Source: Candidatus Poribacteria bacterium (GTDB lineage Bacteria > Poribacteria > DTPJ01 > WJIO01). Taken from it: a stretch of 24,841 nucleotides of DNA. Shown one piece after another: positions 17,377 to 24,303 of this stretch. Made by a program: the position numbers and the translations under genes. Location: contig WJIO01000211.1 of NCBI GenBank assembly GCA_014730235.1, positions 1 through 24,841 of the forward strand. The letters are read 5' to 3'. Under the pieces are notes generated by a model. The model was not told the DNA's origin. It was given only the letters and a program-made list of their open reading frames with translations, and ran no database searches. Numbering within the stretch: the stretch's first letter is position 1; every line of letters begins with the position of its first letter.

Positions 17377-17401
17377 TGTTATTAAAAACCAATAATTTAG
17401 A

Positions 17402-17441
17402 TTTCATAAGGGTTAATGGTTTACCATTAACCCTTATGAAA
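17402..17441 (-). terminator. Strong hairpin between tyrS and the acetyltransferase
   Basis: A perfect 18-bp stem (17402-17419 with 17424-17441) encloses a TTTA loop. On the minus strand it lies 14 nt beyond the tyrS stop, as expected for a terminator. The immediate downstream bases are TCTAAATTATT, and the T5 run comes 12 nt later, so it is not a canonical intrinsic terminator. It could also be an mRNA-stabilising hairpin or a palindromic repeat. Confidence 0.45.
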
Positions 17442-17454
17442 ATAGAAGAATCAG

Positions 17455-18732
17455 CTAGACGAATTTCAGCAGATGATAATTGCGCTTACCAGAACGCAAA
17501 ACAACAATATGACCTGAAGCCAGTGAATTTTTATCTACAACAGCATCAATATCTGTTACGCGCCTGTTATTAATATACATGCCACCATTGTCTATAAGCC
17601 TTCGTGCAGCACCTTTGCTTTTACTTATTTCACACTGCACCATTGCATCCACAACCGGCATACCTGATTCCAATTTATCCCATGAAATCTGAGTTGAAGG
17701 CACATCTTTAAATATGTCCTCTAGCATTTCATCTGTCATATCTGATATTTCCTGCCCGAAGAGCACCTCGGATGTTTTTACTGCTATATCAGCCTGTTTC
17801 TGGCCATGAACGAATTTGGTTACTTCGTAGGCAAGGATTCTTTGAGCTTCCCGCTTTTCCGGTTCTGCTTCATGCTGTTTTTCAATCTCATCAATTTCCG
17901 ACAGGGGCAGGAAGGTAAACCATCTCATGTATTTAATAACATCTCTATCATCAGAATTAATCCAATATTGGTAAAACTCGTATGGTGAAGTTAATTCAGG
18001 ATTAAGGTAGATTGCCCCCTCTTCAGTTTTACCCAATTTTTGACCTGTAGCTGTGGTGATAAGGGGGAAAGTCGCGCCGTAGGCCGATTCACTCACCATC
18101 CGACGAATCAGGTCTATTCCTGCTGTTATATTACCCCATTGATCACTGCCGCCAAACTGGACTTTGCAGTTTTTTGCTTTGAATAAATGCAGAAAATCGC
18201 AGGACTGAAGCAGCATATAGCTGAATTCCGTAAAAGAAATTCCCACGCCGCTTTCCATACGACGTTTAACTGACTCTTTTGCCAGCATTTCACCAACCCG
18301 AAAATGCTTGCCGAAATCCCTTAAAAATTCAATAAGCGTATATTTGGCCAGCCAGTCTGCGTTATTTATGACCGTAAGAGAACCGGAACTTTCGTTTTCA
18401 GGTTCAAGGAGATTTTTCAACTGTGCTTCTACACCTTTTATATTTTCGGAAAGCGCATCTTCAGAAAGCAAAATCCTCTCCTGGGATTTACCGCTGGGGT
18501 CACCGATCATACCTGTTCCGCCGCCGATAAGTGCAATGGCATGATGTCCACAGCGTTGAATATGTGCTAGGGACATCATGACAAACAGGTTACCTACATG
18601 CAGGCTTGATGCAGATGGATCAAATCCTGCATAACATGTCATTTCCTCTTTTTCAAAAAGATCAAAAAGACCCTTATCCGAAACCTGATCTATAAATCCC
18701 CTATCTTTAAGTATTTTCAGTGCATTTTCCAT
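17455..18732 (-). CDS. tyrS: Tyrosyl-tRNA synthetase
   Basis: A 425-residue class I synthetase that charges tRNA-Tyr. Tyr34 starts YAGFDPSASSLHVGNL, which contains the HIGH-like signature. The KMSKS-like loop is KLGKTEEGAIYL, and QFGGSDQWGNI precedes it. An S4 RNA-binding domain closes the protein (SKGAARRLIDNGGMYINN). The ATG at 18732 is chosen because the result aligns with the normal TyrRS N-terminus. An upstream in-frame GTG (18783) lies inside the leader terminator and cannot be the start of a leader-regulated gene. AAAGGA lies 12 nt upstream, slightly long. Expression appears to be controlled by the tyrosine-rich leader and attenuator at 18772-18967. Confidence 0.96.
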   Translation of the reverse strand: MENALKILKDRGFIDQVSDKGLFDLFEKEEMTCYAGFDPSASSLHVGNLFVMMSLAHIQRCGHHAIALIGGGTGMIGDPSGKSQERILLSEDALSENIKGVEAQLKNLLEPENESSGSLTVINNADWLAKYTLIEFLRDFGKHFRVGEMLAKESVKRRMESGVGISFTEFSYMLLQSCDFLHLFKAKNCKVQFGGSDQWGNITAGIDLIRRMVSESAYGATFPLITTATGQKLGKTEEGAIYLNPELTSPYEFYQYWINSDDRDVIKYMRWFTFLPLSEIDEIEKQHEAEPEKREAQRILAYEVTKFVHGQKQADIAVKTSEVLFGQEISDMTDEMLEDIFKDVPSTQISWDKLESGMPVVDAMVQCEISKSKGAARRLIDNGGMYINNRRVTDIDAVVDKNSLASGHIVVLRSGKRNYHLLKFV

Positions 18733-18771
18733 TTTTCTCAGGTATCCTTTCTTTTGATATATTAGGGACAT

Positions 18772-18809
18772 AAAAAAACCCACATATCGAGTTGCTTTCG
18801 ATTAGTGGG
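18772..18809 (-). terminator. tyrS leader Rho-independent terminator (C:D)
   Basis: Read on the minus strand, CCCAC (18809-18805) pairs with GTGGG (18783-18779). ATCGA (18802-18798) pairs with TCGAT (18790-18786) across a 2x2 mismatch. The loop is AAGCAAC and seven T follow (18778-18772). It lies upstream of the tyrS start, so it must be read through or prevented for tyrS to be made. Confidence 0.88.
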
Positions 18810-18932
18810 CTGTCCGAATTGATTTCTATTGTATTTTCTTTGTTTTAACTGAAAATCCCATTACCCACCATCGAAAGCAGCGAATAGACATACTGATAGG
18901 TATAATAAAAGTACGGCTGCGATTCGGTGGTG
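18772..18932 (-). promoter_or_regulatory. Ribosome-mediated transcription attenuator of tyrS
   Basis: Four segments form three alternative hairpins on the minus strand. A is 18932-18916, B is 18881-18864, C is 18809-18794 and D is 18790-18779. A:B pairs CACCA/TGGTG, CGAA/TTCG and GCAGC/GCTGC, 14 bp in all. B:C pairs GCTTTCGAT with ATCGAAAGC and GTGGG with CCCAC, again 14 bp. C:D is the terminator. The A:B loop (18915-18882) contains all six tyrosine codons of the leader peptide. A ribosome stalled at the first Tyr codons would cover A, free B to pair with C, and block termination. With ample Tyr-tRNA, or with no translation, C:D forms. Pairings are read by eye and energies were not computed. 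Confidence 0.88.
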
Positions 18933-18967
18933 AATATATTTTTCATAGAGATTTCAGTTTTTTTCAT
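18845..18967 (-). CDS. Tyrosine-rich leader peptide of tyrS
   Basis: A 40-residue ORF from ATG 18967, preceded by AAGG at 18981-18978 with a 10-nt spacing. A second in-frame ATG at 18946 would give 33 residues. The core PYFYYTYQYVY holds six Tyr in eleven residues, with codons at 18913, 18907, 18904, 18898, 18892 and 18886 (first base of each on the minus strand). The stop is at 18847-18845, 35 nt before the terminator begins. Translation passes through segments A and B of the attenuator. The peptide itself probably has no function beyond sensing Tyr-tRNA supply, as with trpL, hisL or pheM. Confidence 0.88.
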   Translation of the reverse strand: MKKTEISMKNIFTTESQPYFYYTYQYVYSLLSMVGNGIFS

Positions 18968-19030
18968 GGATTTAAAACCTTACTTGGTTTATAATTAAAA
19001 ACTTTAAATTGGCCAAATTAAATTAAACCC

Positions 19031-19059
19031 AATATACCATAATAATTCTCTTGTGTCAA
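19031..19059 (-). promoter_or_regulatory. Sigma70 promoter of the tyrS leader
   Basis: On the minus strand, TTGACA (19059-19054) and TATATT (19036-19031) are separated by exactly 17 bp. Transcription should start near 19024, about 57 nt before the leader peptide ATG. The resulting leader RNA to the terminator is about 250 nt. Confidence 0.8.
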
Positions 19060-19090
19060 GTAAAGTTTAGCTTTAAATGAGACAGGTACC

Positions 19091-19120
19091 TTGACAATTA
19101 ACATGCTCTTAGGATATAAT
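19091..19120 (+). promoter_or_regulatory. Consensus sigma70 promoter of the aldolase operon
   Basis: TTGACA (19091-19096) and TATAAT (19115-19120) are both perfect consensus hexamers, with an 18-bp spacer. It diverges from the tyrS promoter; the two -35 boxes are 31 bp apart. Start of transcription is expected near 19127, about 34 nt before the fba start codon. Confidence 0.82.
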
Positions 19121-19160
19121 TCAAAACAGTAAATAATTAAAATAATATAGGAGGAAACAT

Positions 19161-20081
19161 ATGAAGAGTAAGATGCTAGTTCCCAGCAAAGAATTAGTTC
19201 AGGATGCCAAAGCAGGAGGATATGCAGTAGGGGCTTTTAATGCTGTAAATATGGAAACCGCTCAGGCCATATTCGCCGCAGCAGAAAGAGAAAATTCTCC
19301 TCTCATTATCCAGGTTACTCAAACTACTATGGCATATACCGAGCCTGAAGATGTAGCTGCCGTTATTTTTAATCTCGCAGAAAGAAGCTCAATACCTGTA
19401 GCTGTGCATCTGGATCATGGTCGCAGCTTTGGTGTTATTATGCGTTTCCTGAAAATGGGTTTTTCATCAGTTATGATTGATGGATCGCTTCAGGAAGACG
19501 GAAAAACTCCTCGCACCTATGAGGAAAATGTTGCCGTTACAAAACAGGTTATTGAAGCTGCCCATAGTCTTGGCGTTTCTGTAGAAGCTGAGATCGGTAG
19601 ATTAGGACAAATTGGCCAGGACTCAGGCGTTGCTTTGACTGATCCTGACGAAGCCGCAAAATTTGTCGAAGATATTAAATTCGATGGCAAGACTGTTGAT
19701 ATGTTGGCCGTCGCTATTGGAACCAGACACGGACTTTTTAAAGGAAAACCCATCATCAGAAGCGATAGAGTAAAAGAGCTGGCCGACAAGTTGGATATGC
19801 CATTGGTAATGCACGGTGGAACAGGTGTTCCTGATGAAGATGTCCAAAAAGGTATCGAAGCTGGTATCTGCAAAGTCAACATTGATACTCAGATCAGAGT
19901 CGCTTTTTATGATAGGCTTCTGGAAGTCGTTACAGAAAAAGAAAAAGAATATGCCGAAGCCGATGCGGCTGGCGAACCTAGAAAATACGATATCCGAAAG
20001 ATCATTGCCCCGACTCGCGATGCTATGACTGATGCCATTGCTGAGAAAATGAGACTATTTGGTTCTGCTGGCAAGGCGTAA
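19161..20081 (+). CDS. fba: Class II fructose-bisphosphate aldolase
   Basis: A 306-residue zinc aldolase of the class II family, which cleaves fructose 1,6-bisphosphate (or tagatose bisphosphate in GatY/KbaY relatives) to triose phosphates. The catalytic Asp85 and zinc ligand His86 sit in VHLDHG (82-87). SVMIDGS, VEAEIG, a further histidine in GTRHGLFKG, and MHGGTGVPDEDV with CKVNIDT complete the active site. AGGAGG lies about 7 nt before the ATG. It leads an apparent four-gene operon and has a consensus promoter. Fructose versus tagatose specificity cannot be told securely from what is visible. Confidence 0.93.
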   Translation: MKSKMLVPSKELVQDAKAGGYAVGAFNAVNMETAQAIFAAAERENSPLIIQVTQTTMAYTEPEDVAAVIFNLAERSSIPVAVHLDHGRSFGVIMRFLKMGFSSVMIDGSLQEDGKTPRTYEENVAVTKQVIEAAHSLGVSVEAEIGRLGQIGQDSGVALTDPDEAAKFVEDIKFDGKTVDMLAVAIGTRHGLFKGKPIIRSDRVKELADKLDMPLVMHGGTGVPDEDVQKGIEAGICKVNIDTQIRVAFYDRLLEVVTEKEKEYAEADAAGEPRKYDIRKIIAPTRDAMTDAIAEKMRLFGSAGKA

Positions 20082-20098
20082 ACCTTCGGAGATATAAT

Positions 20099-22024
20099 GT
20101 GCAGAGAAAATTCGCCAGTGTTGGTATAACCTGGCGTGCGCTTATTATCGGCGCTGTACTTATACCTCTAAATAACTACTGGATAATGCAGGTGGAGGGT
20201 GTATGGAACACAGGCCACTCCACCTGTTTGTCCTTAATGTGGCATGTGGTTTTAAACCTCCTGCTTTTAATCTCCATAAACATATTTCTGCTCAAGAAAT
20301 ACCTGCCAAAATATGCCTTAACTGAGGCCGAATTAATTGCATTATATGCCATGCTAACCCTAGGAGCCAGCATCAGCGGCAGGGATATGTTGCAAATTCT
20401 TATCCCCGTTATGGGCTGGGCCTTCTGGTTTGCCACACCCGAAAACGAATGGCAGCAGCTTTTTCATCGCTTCCTGCCCAGATGGCTTACCGTTAGCAAT
20501 AAAAATGTTCTACAGGATTTTTACCAGGGCAAATCATCCCTCTATAGATCTGAAAACCTTAAAACCTGGCTTGAACCTGTATTGTGGTGGTCTGCTTTTA
20601 TCGTTGTCCTTGGAATTGTAATGATATGCCTGAACGTAATAGTCCGAAGGCAGTGGACGAGGAACGAAAGACTCAGCTATCCAATAATCCAGCTTCCTAT
20701 GGCCATTACAGAGGATGGCGGTACAAGGGAATTTTTCAGAAACAAAAATCTCTGGATAGGATTTGCAGGTGCAGCAGCCCTGAATATTATCAACGGCCTA
20801 CATCATTTTTTCCCCGCTTTACCCTATATACCTGTCTCTTATCTTGACCATGACCTGGGTAAATATTTCACATCCAAACCCTGGAACGCCATAGGTTCTC
20901 TAAGATTACCCCTTTATCCTTTTGCCATCGGTCTTGGATTTTTCTTACCTCTGGATTTATCATTCTCTATATGGTTCTTTTATCTTTTCAGAAAGGCCCA
21001 ACAAGTTATGGGTGTAGCTATGGGTATGCGGGCCCTTCCCGGTTTTCCTTACATTAACCAGCAGTCATCAGGGGCCTGGATCGGTATATTTTTTGTTGCA
21101 TTATGGCTCAGCAAAAGCCACCTGAAAACTGTAGCAAAATGTGTATTCAAAACAGGAGACACAGACGCGGAAGAACCCATGCGATACAGATCCGCTGTTA
21201 TTGGTATAATAATCGGTATGGTTCTAATAACTATGTTTTGTTACAGGGCTGGAATGTCAATATCCATAATAATTCCATTTTTCGTAATATTCTTTATGCT
21301 TTCTACTGCCATAACCCGAATGAGGGCTGAATTGGGGCCGCCCACCCACGAATTGGTCAGGATGAATTCCGGAAATATGCTGGTGGATATACTGGGTACA
21401 AGGCGTATTGGCCCGAATAATCTCAGTATTTTCCCGTTATTCTGGTTCTTTTCCGGCAGGGGTTATCGAAGTCATCTTATGCCCCATCAGCTTGAAAGTT
21501 TTAAGATGGCGGAGGAAGCGCGAGTAAATGGTAAAAGACTTATATATGCCATGATAATTGCCATGATCCTGGGAAGTCTTTCGGCCTTCTGGGCTTTGCT
21601 GCACATGTCTTTTGATTGGGGTTTAGACCTGATACCAATCGGACATGATTCCGGTGTTTTCTGGCAGCTTCAAAATCGCCTTAATAATCCCACAGGTACA
21701 GATGTTCCGGCTGTAAGTTTTATGGGTGTTGGATTTATTTTTACATTCCTACTTATGTTCCTAAGGATGAGATTCCTTTGGTGGCCCTTACATCCGGCTG
21801 GCTATGCCCTTTCCATGAATTTTGGTATTGATTATATTTGGTCTTGTCTTATTTTCAGTTCCCTGATAAAATGGCTGGTGTTAAAATATGGTGGTATGAA
21901 TCTGCATCGAAAAACCACTAAATTCTTCTTCGGCATTATCCTTGGGGAATACTGTGTAGGTGGCTTTTGGAGCCTCGTTAGTGTTCTGATTAAGCAAAGA
22001 GCCTACGATTTCTACCATGCCTGA
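20099..22024 (+). CDS. DUF6785-type polytopic membrane protein
   Basis: A 641-residue integral membrane protein with roughly a dozen hydrophobic segments spread over its length, starting near residue 12. The early region (ALTEAELIALYAMLTLGASISGRDMLQ and then FWFATPENEWQQLF) and the length match my recollection of the DUF6785/DUF6784 family, found mainly in Planctomycetes and candidate phyla. No function is established; transport is only a guess from topology. The start is GTG at 20099 with CGGAG 7 nt upstream; the overlapping ATG at 20097 is out of frame. The gap to fba is 17 nt, so cotranscription is likely. Confidence 0.72.
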   Translation: MQRKFASVGITWRALIIGAVLIPLNNYWIMQVEGVWNTGHSTCLSLMWHVVLNLLLLISINIFLLKKYLPKYALTEAELIALYAMLTLGASISGRDMLQILIPVMGWAFWFATPENEWQQLFHRFLPRWLTVSNKNVLQDFYQGKSSLYRSENLKTWLEPVLWWSAFIVVLGIVMICLNVIVRRQWTRNERLSYPIIQLPMAITEDGGTREFFRNKNLWIGFAGAAALNIINGLHHFFPALPYIPVSYLDHDLGKYFTSKPWNAIGSLRLPLYPFAIGLGFFLPLDLSFSIWFFYLFRKAQQVMGVAMGMRALPGFPYINQQSSGAWIGIFFVALWLSKSHLKTVAKCVFKTGDTDAEEPMRYRSAVIGIIIGMVLITMFCYRAGMSISIIIPFFVIFFMLSTAITRMRAELGPPTHELVRMNSGNMLVDILGTRRIGPNNLSIFPLFWFFSGRGYRSHLMPHQLESFKMAEEARVNGKRLIYAMIIAMILGSLSAFWALLHMSFDWGLDLIPIGHDSGVFWQLQNRLNNPTGTDVPAVSFMGVGFIFTFLLMFLRMRFLWWPLHPAGYALSMNFGIDYIWSCLIFSSLIKWLVLKYGGMNLHRKTTKFFFGIILGEYCVGGFWSLVSVLIKQRAYDFYHA

Positions 22025-22063
22025 TAATGAATACAAACACCATACATTTACAGGAGTTTAAAA

Positions 22064-23158
22064 ATGATTTCACCATTCTATCTTGTGACTTTTGTCTTGA
22101 TATGTAATAATCCAGGGCCTGAACGTACTCAACCAACAACATATACAATACCCATAATAGACATATCCCATCAAACCGAACGCCAGGTGATCATCGAATC
22201 AACCCCTGATCAATATCTTGGACATCCTACAACAGTTTTACTTAAGGACAATAAAACAATTTTCGTAACATATCCCTTGGGTCATGGAGGCCCGGCGGCA
22301 GTCCTTAAAAAAAGCACAGACGGAGGATTGACATGGAGCGAAAGACTACCTGTGCCCGATAACTGGGCGACAGCAACCAACTGCCCATGTATTCATCGTC
22401 TCACTGATCCTGAAGGTGTGGAAAGGTTGTTTGTTTTCGAAGGTAATGGAAAAATGCGGCAGTCCGTTTCGTCTGATTATGGAGAAACCTGGACACCCTT
22501 TGAGCCAAATGGTTTAAACTGCGTTGTTGCACCTATAACTATTATTCCCATCAAAGGCAAAAGGCATCTGGCCCTCTATCAACAACCCCAAAGTATATGG
22601 CAGAGCATCTCTCACGATGGCGGTCTTACATGGCAACCAGAGCGGAAAATTGCTGAGTATTATGATGCCTATCCATGCGAACCGGCGGTAATACGCTCCC
22701 CTGATGGTAAACAGATCGCCGCCGTTATGCGGGAAAACACCCGTCAATATAATTCGCTTCTTATTATAAGTAAAGATGAAGGTGAAACATGGTCAAAGCC
22801 CGTTGAACTGCCGGCCAGTATGACCGGTGATCGTCATCTCCCCAGATATTCCCATGATGGTCGCATCGTTATGCCCTTCAGGGATATGGCCATGGGAAGT
22901 CCCACAAAAGGTGATTTTGTAGCCTGGGTTGGCACTTACGATGATATTGTCAACCTGAGAGAAGGTCAATACAGAATAAAACTGCTGGATAGTCCGGTAA
23001 AAAGAGACCTGGGCTATCCCGGATTGGAATTATTACCCGATGGCACTTTTATTGCCACTACTTATGCTGTTTTAAAGGAAGGAGAAAAACATTCCGTAGT
23101 TAGTGTTCGCTTTAAACTTAGCGAGATTGACCAAATTCATAGATCAAGTAAGGAGTAA
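22064..23158 (+). CDS. Sialidase-like Asp-box (BNR) beta-propeller protein
   Basis: A 364-residue protein of the sialidase superfamily. Four Asp-box motifs of the S-x-D-x-G-x-T-W type are visible: STDGGLTW, SSDYGETW, SHDGGLTW and SKDEGETW, spaced as in a six-bladed propeller. The N-terminal 20 residues are hydrophobic (MISPFYLVTFVLIC) and may form a signal or anchor, though no clear cleavage site is seen. A standard F/Y-R-I-P motif is not evident, so true sialidase activity is uncertain; many such proteins act on other glycans or have no known activity. An AGGAG site precedes the ATG. It lies 39 nt after the membrane protein and 3 nt before the oxidoreductase. Confidence 0.82.
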   Translation: MISPFYLVTFVLICNNPGPERTQPTTYTIPIIDISHQTERQVIIESTPDQYLGHPTTVLLKDNKTIFVTYPLGHGGPAAVLKKSTDGGLTWSERLPVPDNWATATNCPCIHRLTDPEGVERLFVFEGNGKMRQSVSSDYGETWTPFEPNGLNCVVAPITIIPIKGKRHLALYQQPQSIWQSISHDGGLTWQPERKIAEYYDAYPCEPAVIRSPDGKQIAAVMRENTRQYNSLLIISKDEGETWSKPVELPASMTGDRHLPRYSHDGRIVMPFRDMAMGSPTKGDFVAWVGTYDDIVNLREGQYRIKLLDSPVKRDLGYPGLELLPDGTFIATTYAVLKEGEKHSVVSVRFKLSEIDQIHRSSKE

Positions 23159-23161
23159 AAC

Positions 23162-24247
23162 GTGGAAAAGGTAAAGATCGGTCTTGTAGGAACTGGTGGA
23201 ATAGGTAATCATCATGCCAGTGTTTATGACAAAATGGATGACGTTGAACTTGTGGCAGTATGTGATATATTCAAAGACAAAGCCGCCCAGTTTGCCGAAA
23301 AATGGAATATACCAAAGAAGAACGTATTTAAAAGATACAACAAAATGCTGGATTCTGTAGATATTGATGCTGTAAGCGTCTGCACTTTCAACCAGGCCCA
23401 CCGACGCCCCACAGTAGCAGCTTTAAGAGCCGGTAAGCATGTTCTTTGTGAAAAACCGATGGCTGCCAGACTTGCAGACGCAACAGCAATGGTTCGGGCA
23501 GCCAAAGAATCAGGTAAGATTCTTCATATAGCCATCCACAGCAGATATCAACCCACTGTTGACATGGCCCAGAAAATCATCAGCGCAGGAATCCTAGGCG
23601 ATGTATATTACAGCGAATCAACCGGATGCAGACGCAGAGGCATCCCGGGTCATACATTTATTTACCAGAAAACCGCTGGATTTGGCGCTGTTGTTGACAT
23701 TGGCGTATACAATATGCACAACACTCTTTTCCCGCTTGGTTATCCAAAACCCGTTACCGTATCGGCTTTTACCTGTGATCATATAGCAAGACAGACTCCG
23801 GGACTGGAAGATATGGACGTGGAGGAATTTGGTGCCGCCTGGATTAGATTTGAAGATGGCTCTATTATGGTGTTTAAAATATCATGGGCAGTGCATGCAA
23901 ACACCCTGGGGCCCAATTATTTCCTGGGTAAGAAAGCAGGTCTTTCCCTGGATAGGCTTGAGGTTTATGCTGATAGCTGCCCTGATGGCCTGGAAGAACT
24001 TGTTAAAGCTGAAGGAGGTAAACTTAATATCCAGGAAACAAACAATATGCTGAATATTAAGATTGAGGGTTTAAAACCTGTGGATGTCTGGCCGACTCAG
24101 ATAAAAGCCTTTGCTGATGCAGTAAGAAATGACGGTCCATCACCTATTGATCCTGAAGGTGTGCTTATTACCAACGTAATAATGGACGGAATAGGCAGAT
24201 CTGTTAAAAAAGGCAAAGAAGTCAGCGTTAAATTTCCGGAAATATAA
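23162..24247 (+). CDS. Gfo/Idh/MocA-family oxidoreductase
   Basis: A 361-residue NAD(P)-dependent sugar or cyclitol dehydrogenase-like protein. The N-terminal Rossmann fold starts KIGLVGTGGIGNHHA with glycines at 10, 12, 13 and 15. The family signature CEKPMAA places the conserved Lys98. The C-terminal alpha/beta domain follows, with FGAVVDIGVYNMH carrying the catalytic-region Asp and His (D-x-G-x-x-x-x-H form). The start is GTG at 23162, with AAGGAG inside the end of the preceding gene. The tight 3-nt spacing indicates coupling to the sialidase-like gene. The substrate is unknown; related enzymes oxidise inositols, glucosides and amino sugars. Confidence 0.9.
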   Translation: MEKVKIGLVGTGGIGNHHASVYDKMDDVELVAVCDIFKDKAAQFAEKWNIPKKNVFKRYNKMLDSVDIDAVSVCTFNQAHRRPTVAALRAGKHVLCEKPMAARLADATAMVRAAKESGKILHIAIHSRYQPTVDMAQKIISAGILGDVYYSESTGCRRRGIPGHTFIYQKTAGFGAVVDIGVYNMHNTLFPLGYPKPVTVSAFTCDHIARQTPGLEDMDVEEFGAAWIRFEDGSIMVFKISWAVHANTLGPNYFLGKKAGLSLDRLEVYADSCPDGLEELVKAEGGKLNIQETNNMLNIKIEGLKPVDVWPTQIKAFADAVRNDGPSPIDPEGVLITNVIMDGIGRSVKKGKEVSVKFPEI

Positions 24248-24255
24248 AAGATTAG

Positions 24256-24297
24256 CAACAACAGACCGGATACGATATCGTATCCGGTCTGTTGTTG
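24256..24297. terminator. 42-nt perfect palindrome between convergent genes
   Basis: Each 21-nt half (24256-24276 and 24277-24297) is the exact complement of the other, with no unpaired centre. As RNA it would form a stem of about 19 bp from either strand. It sits 8 nt after the oxidoreductase stop and 6 nt before the end of the convergent UbiA-family gene. A bidirectional terminator is the natural reading, although neither side carries a long T run. Confidence 0.65.
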
Positions 24298-24303
24298 TAT
24301 ATA

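Noticed and set aside
18733-18783. N-terminal extension of tyrS from a GTG at 18783
   Set aside because: The GTG lies in the 3' arm of the leader terminator. The extra 17 residues do not belong to the TyrRS fold, and the ATG at 18732 gives the normal length.
18772-19030. T-box riboswitch ahead of tyrS
   Set aside because: No AGGGTGG-N-ACCGCG-like T-box sequence or specifier-loop arrangement is seen. The Tyr codons lie in a translatable ORF, which fits ribosome-mediated attenuation better.
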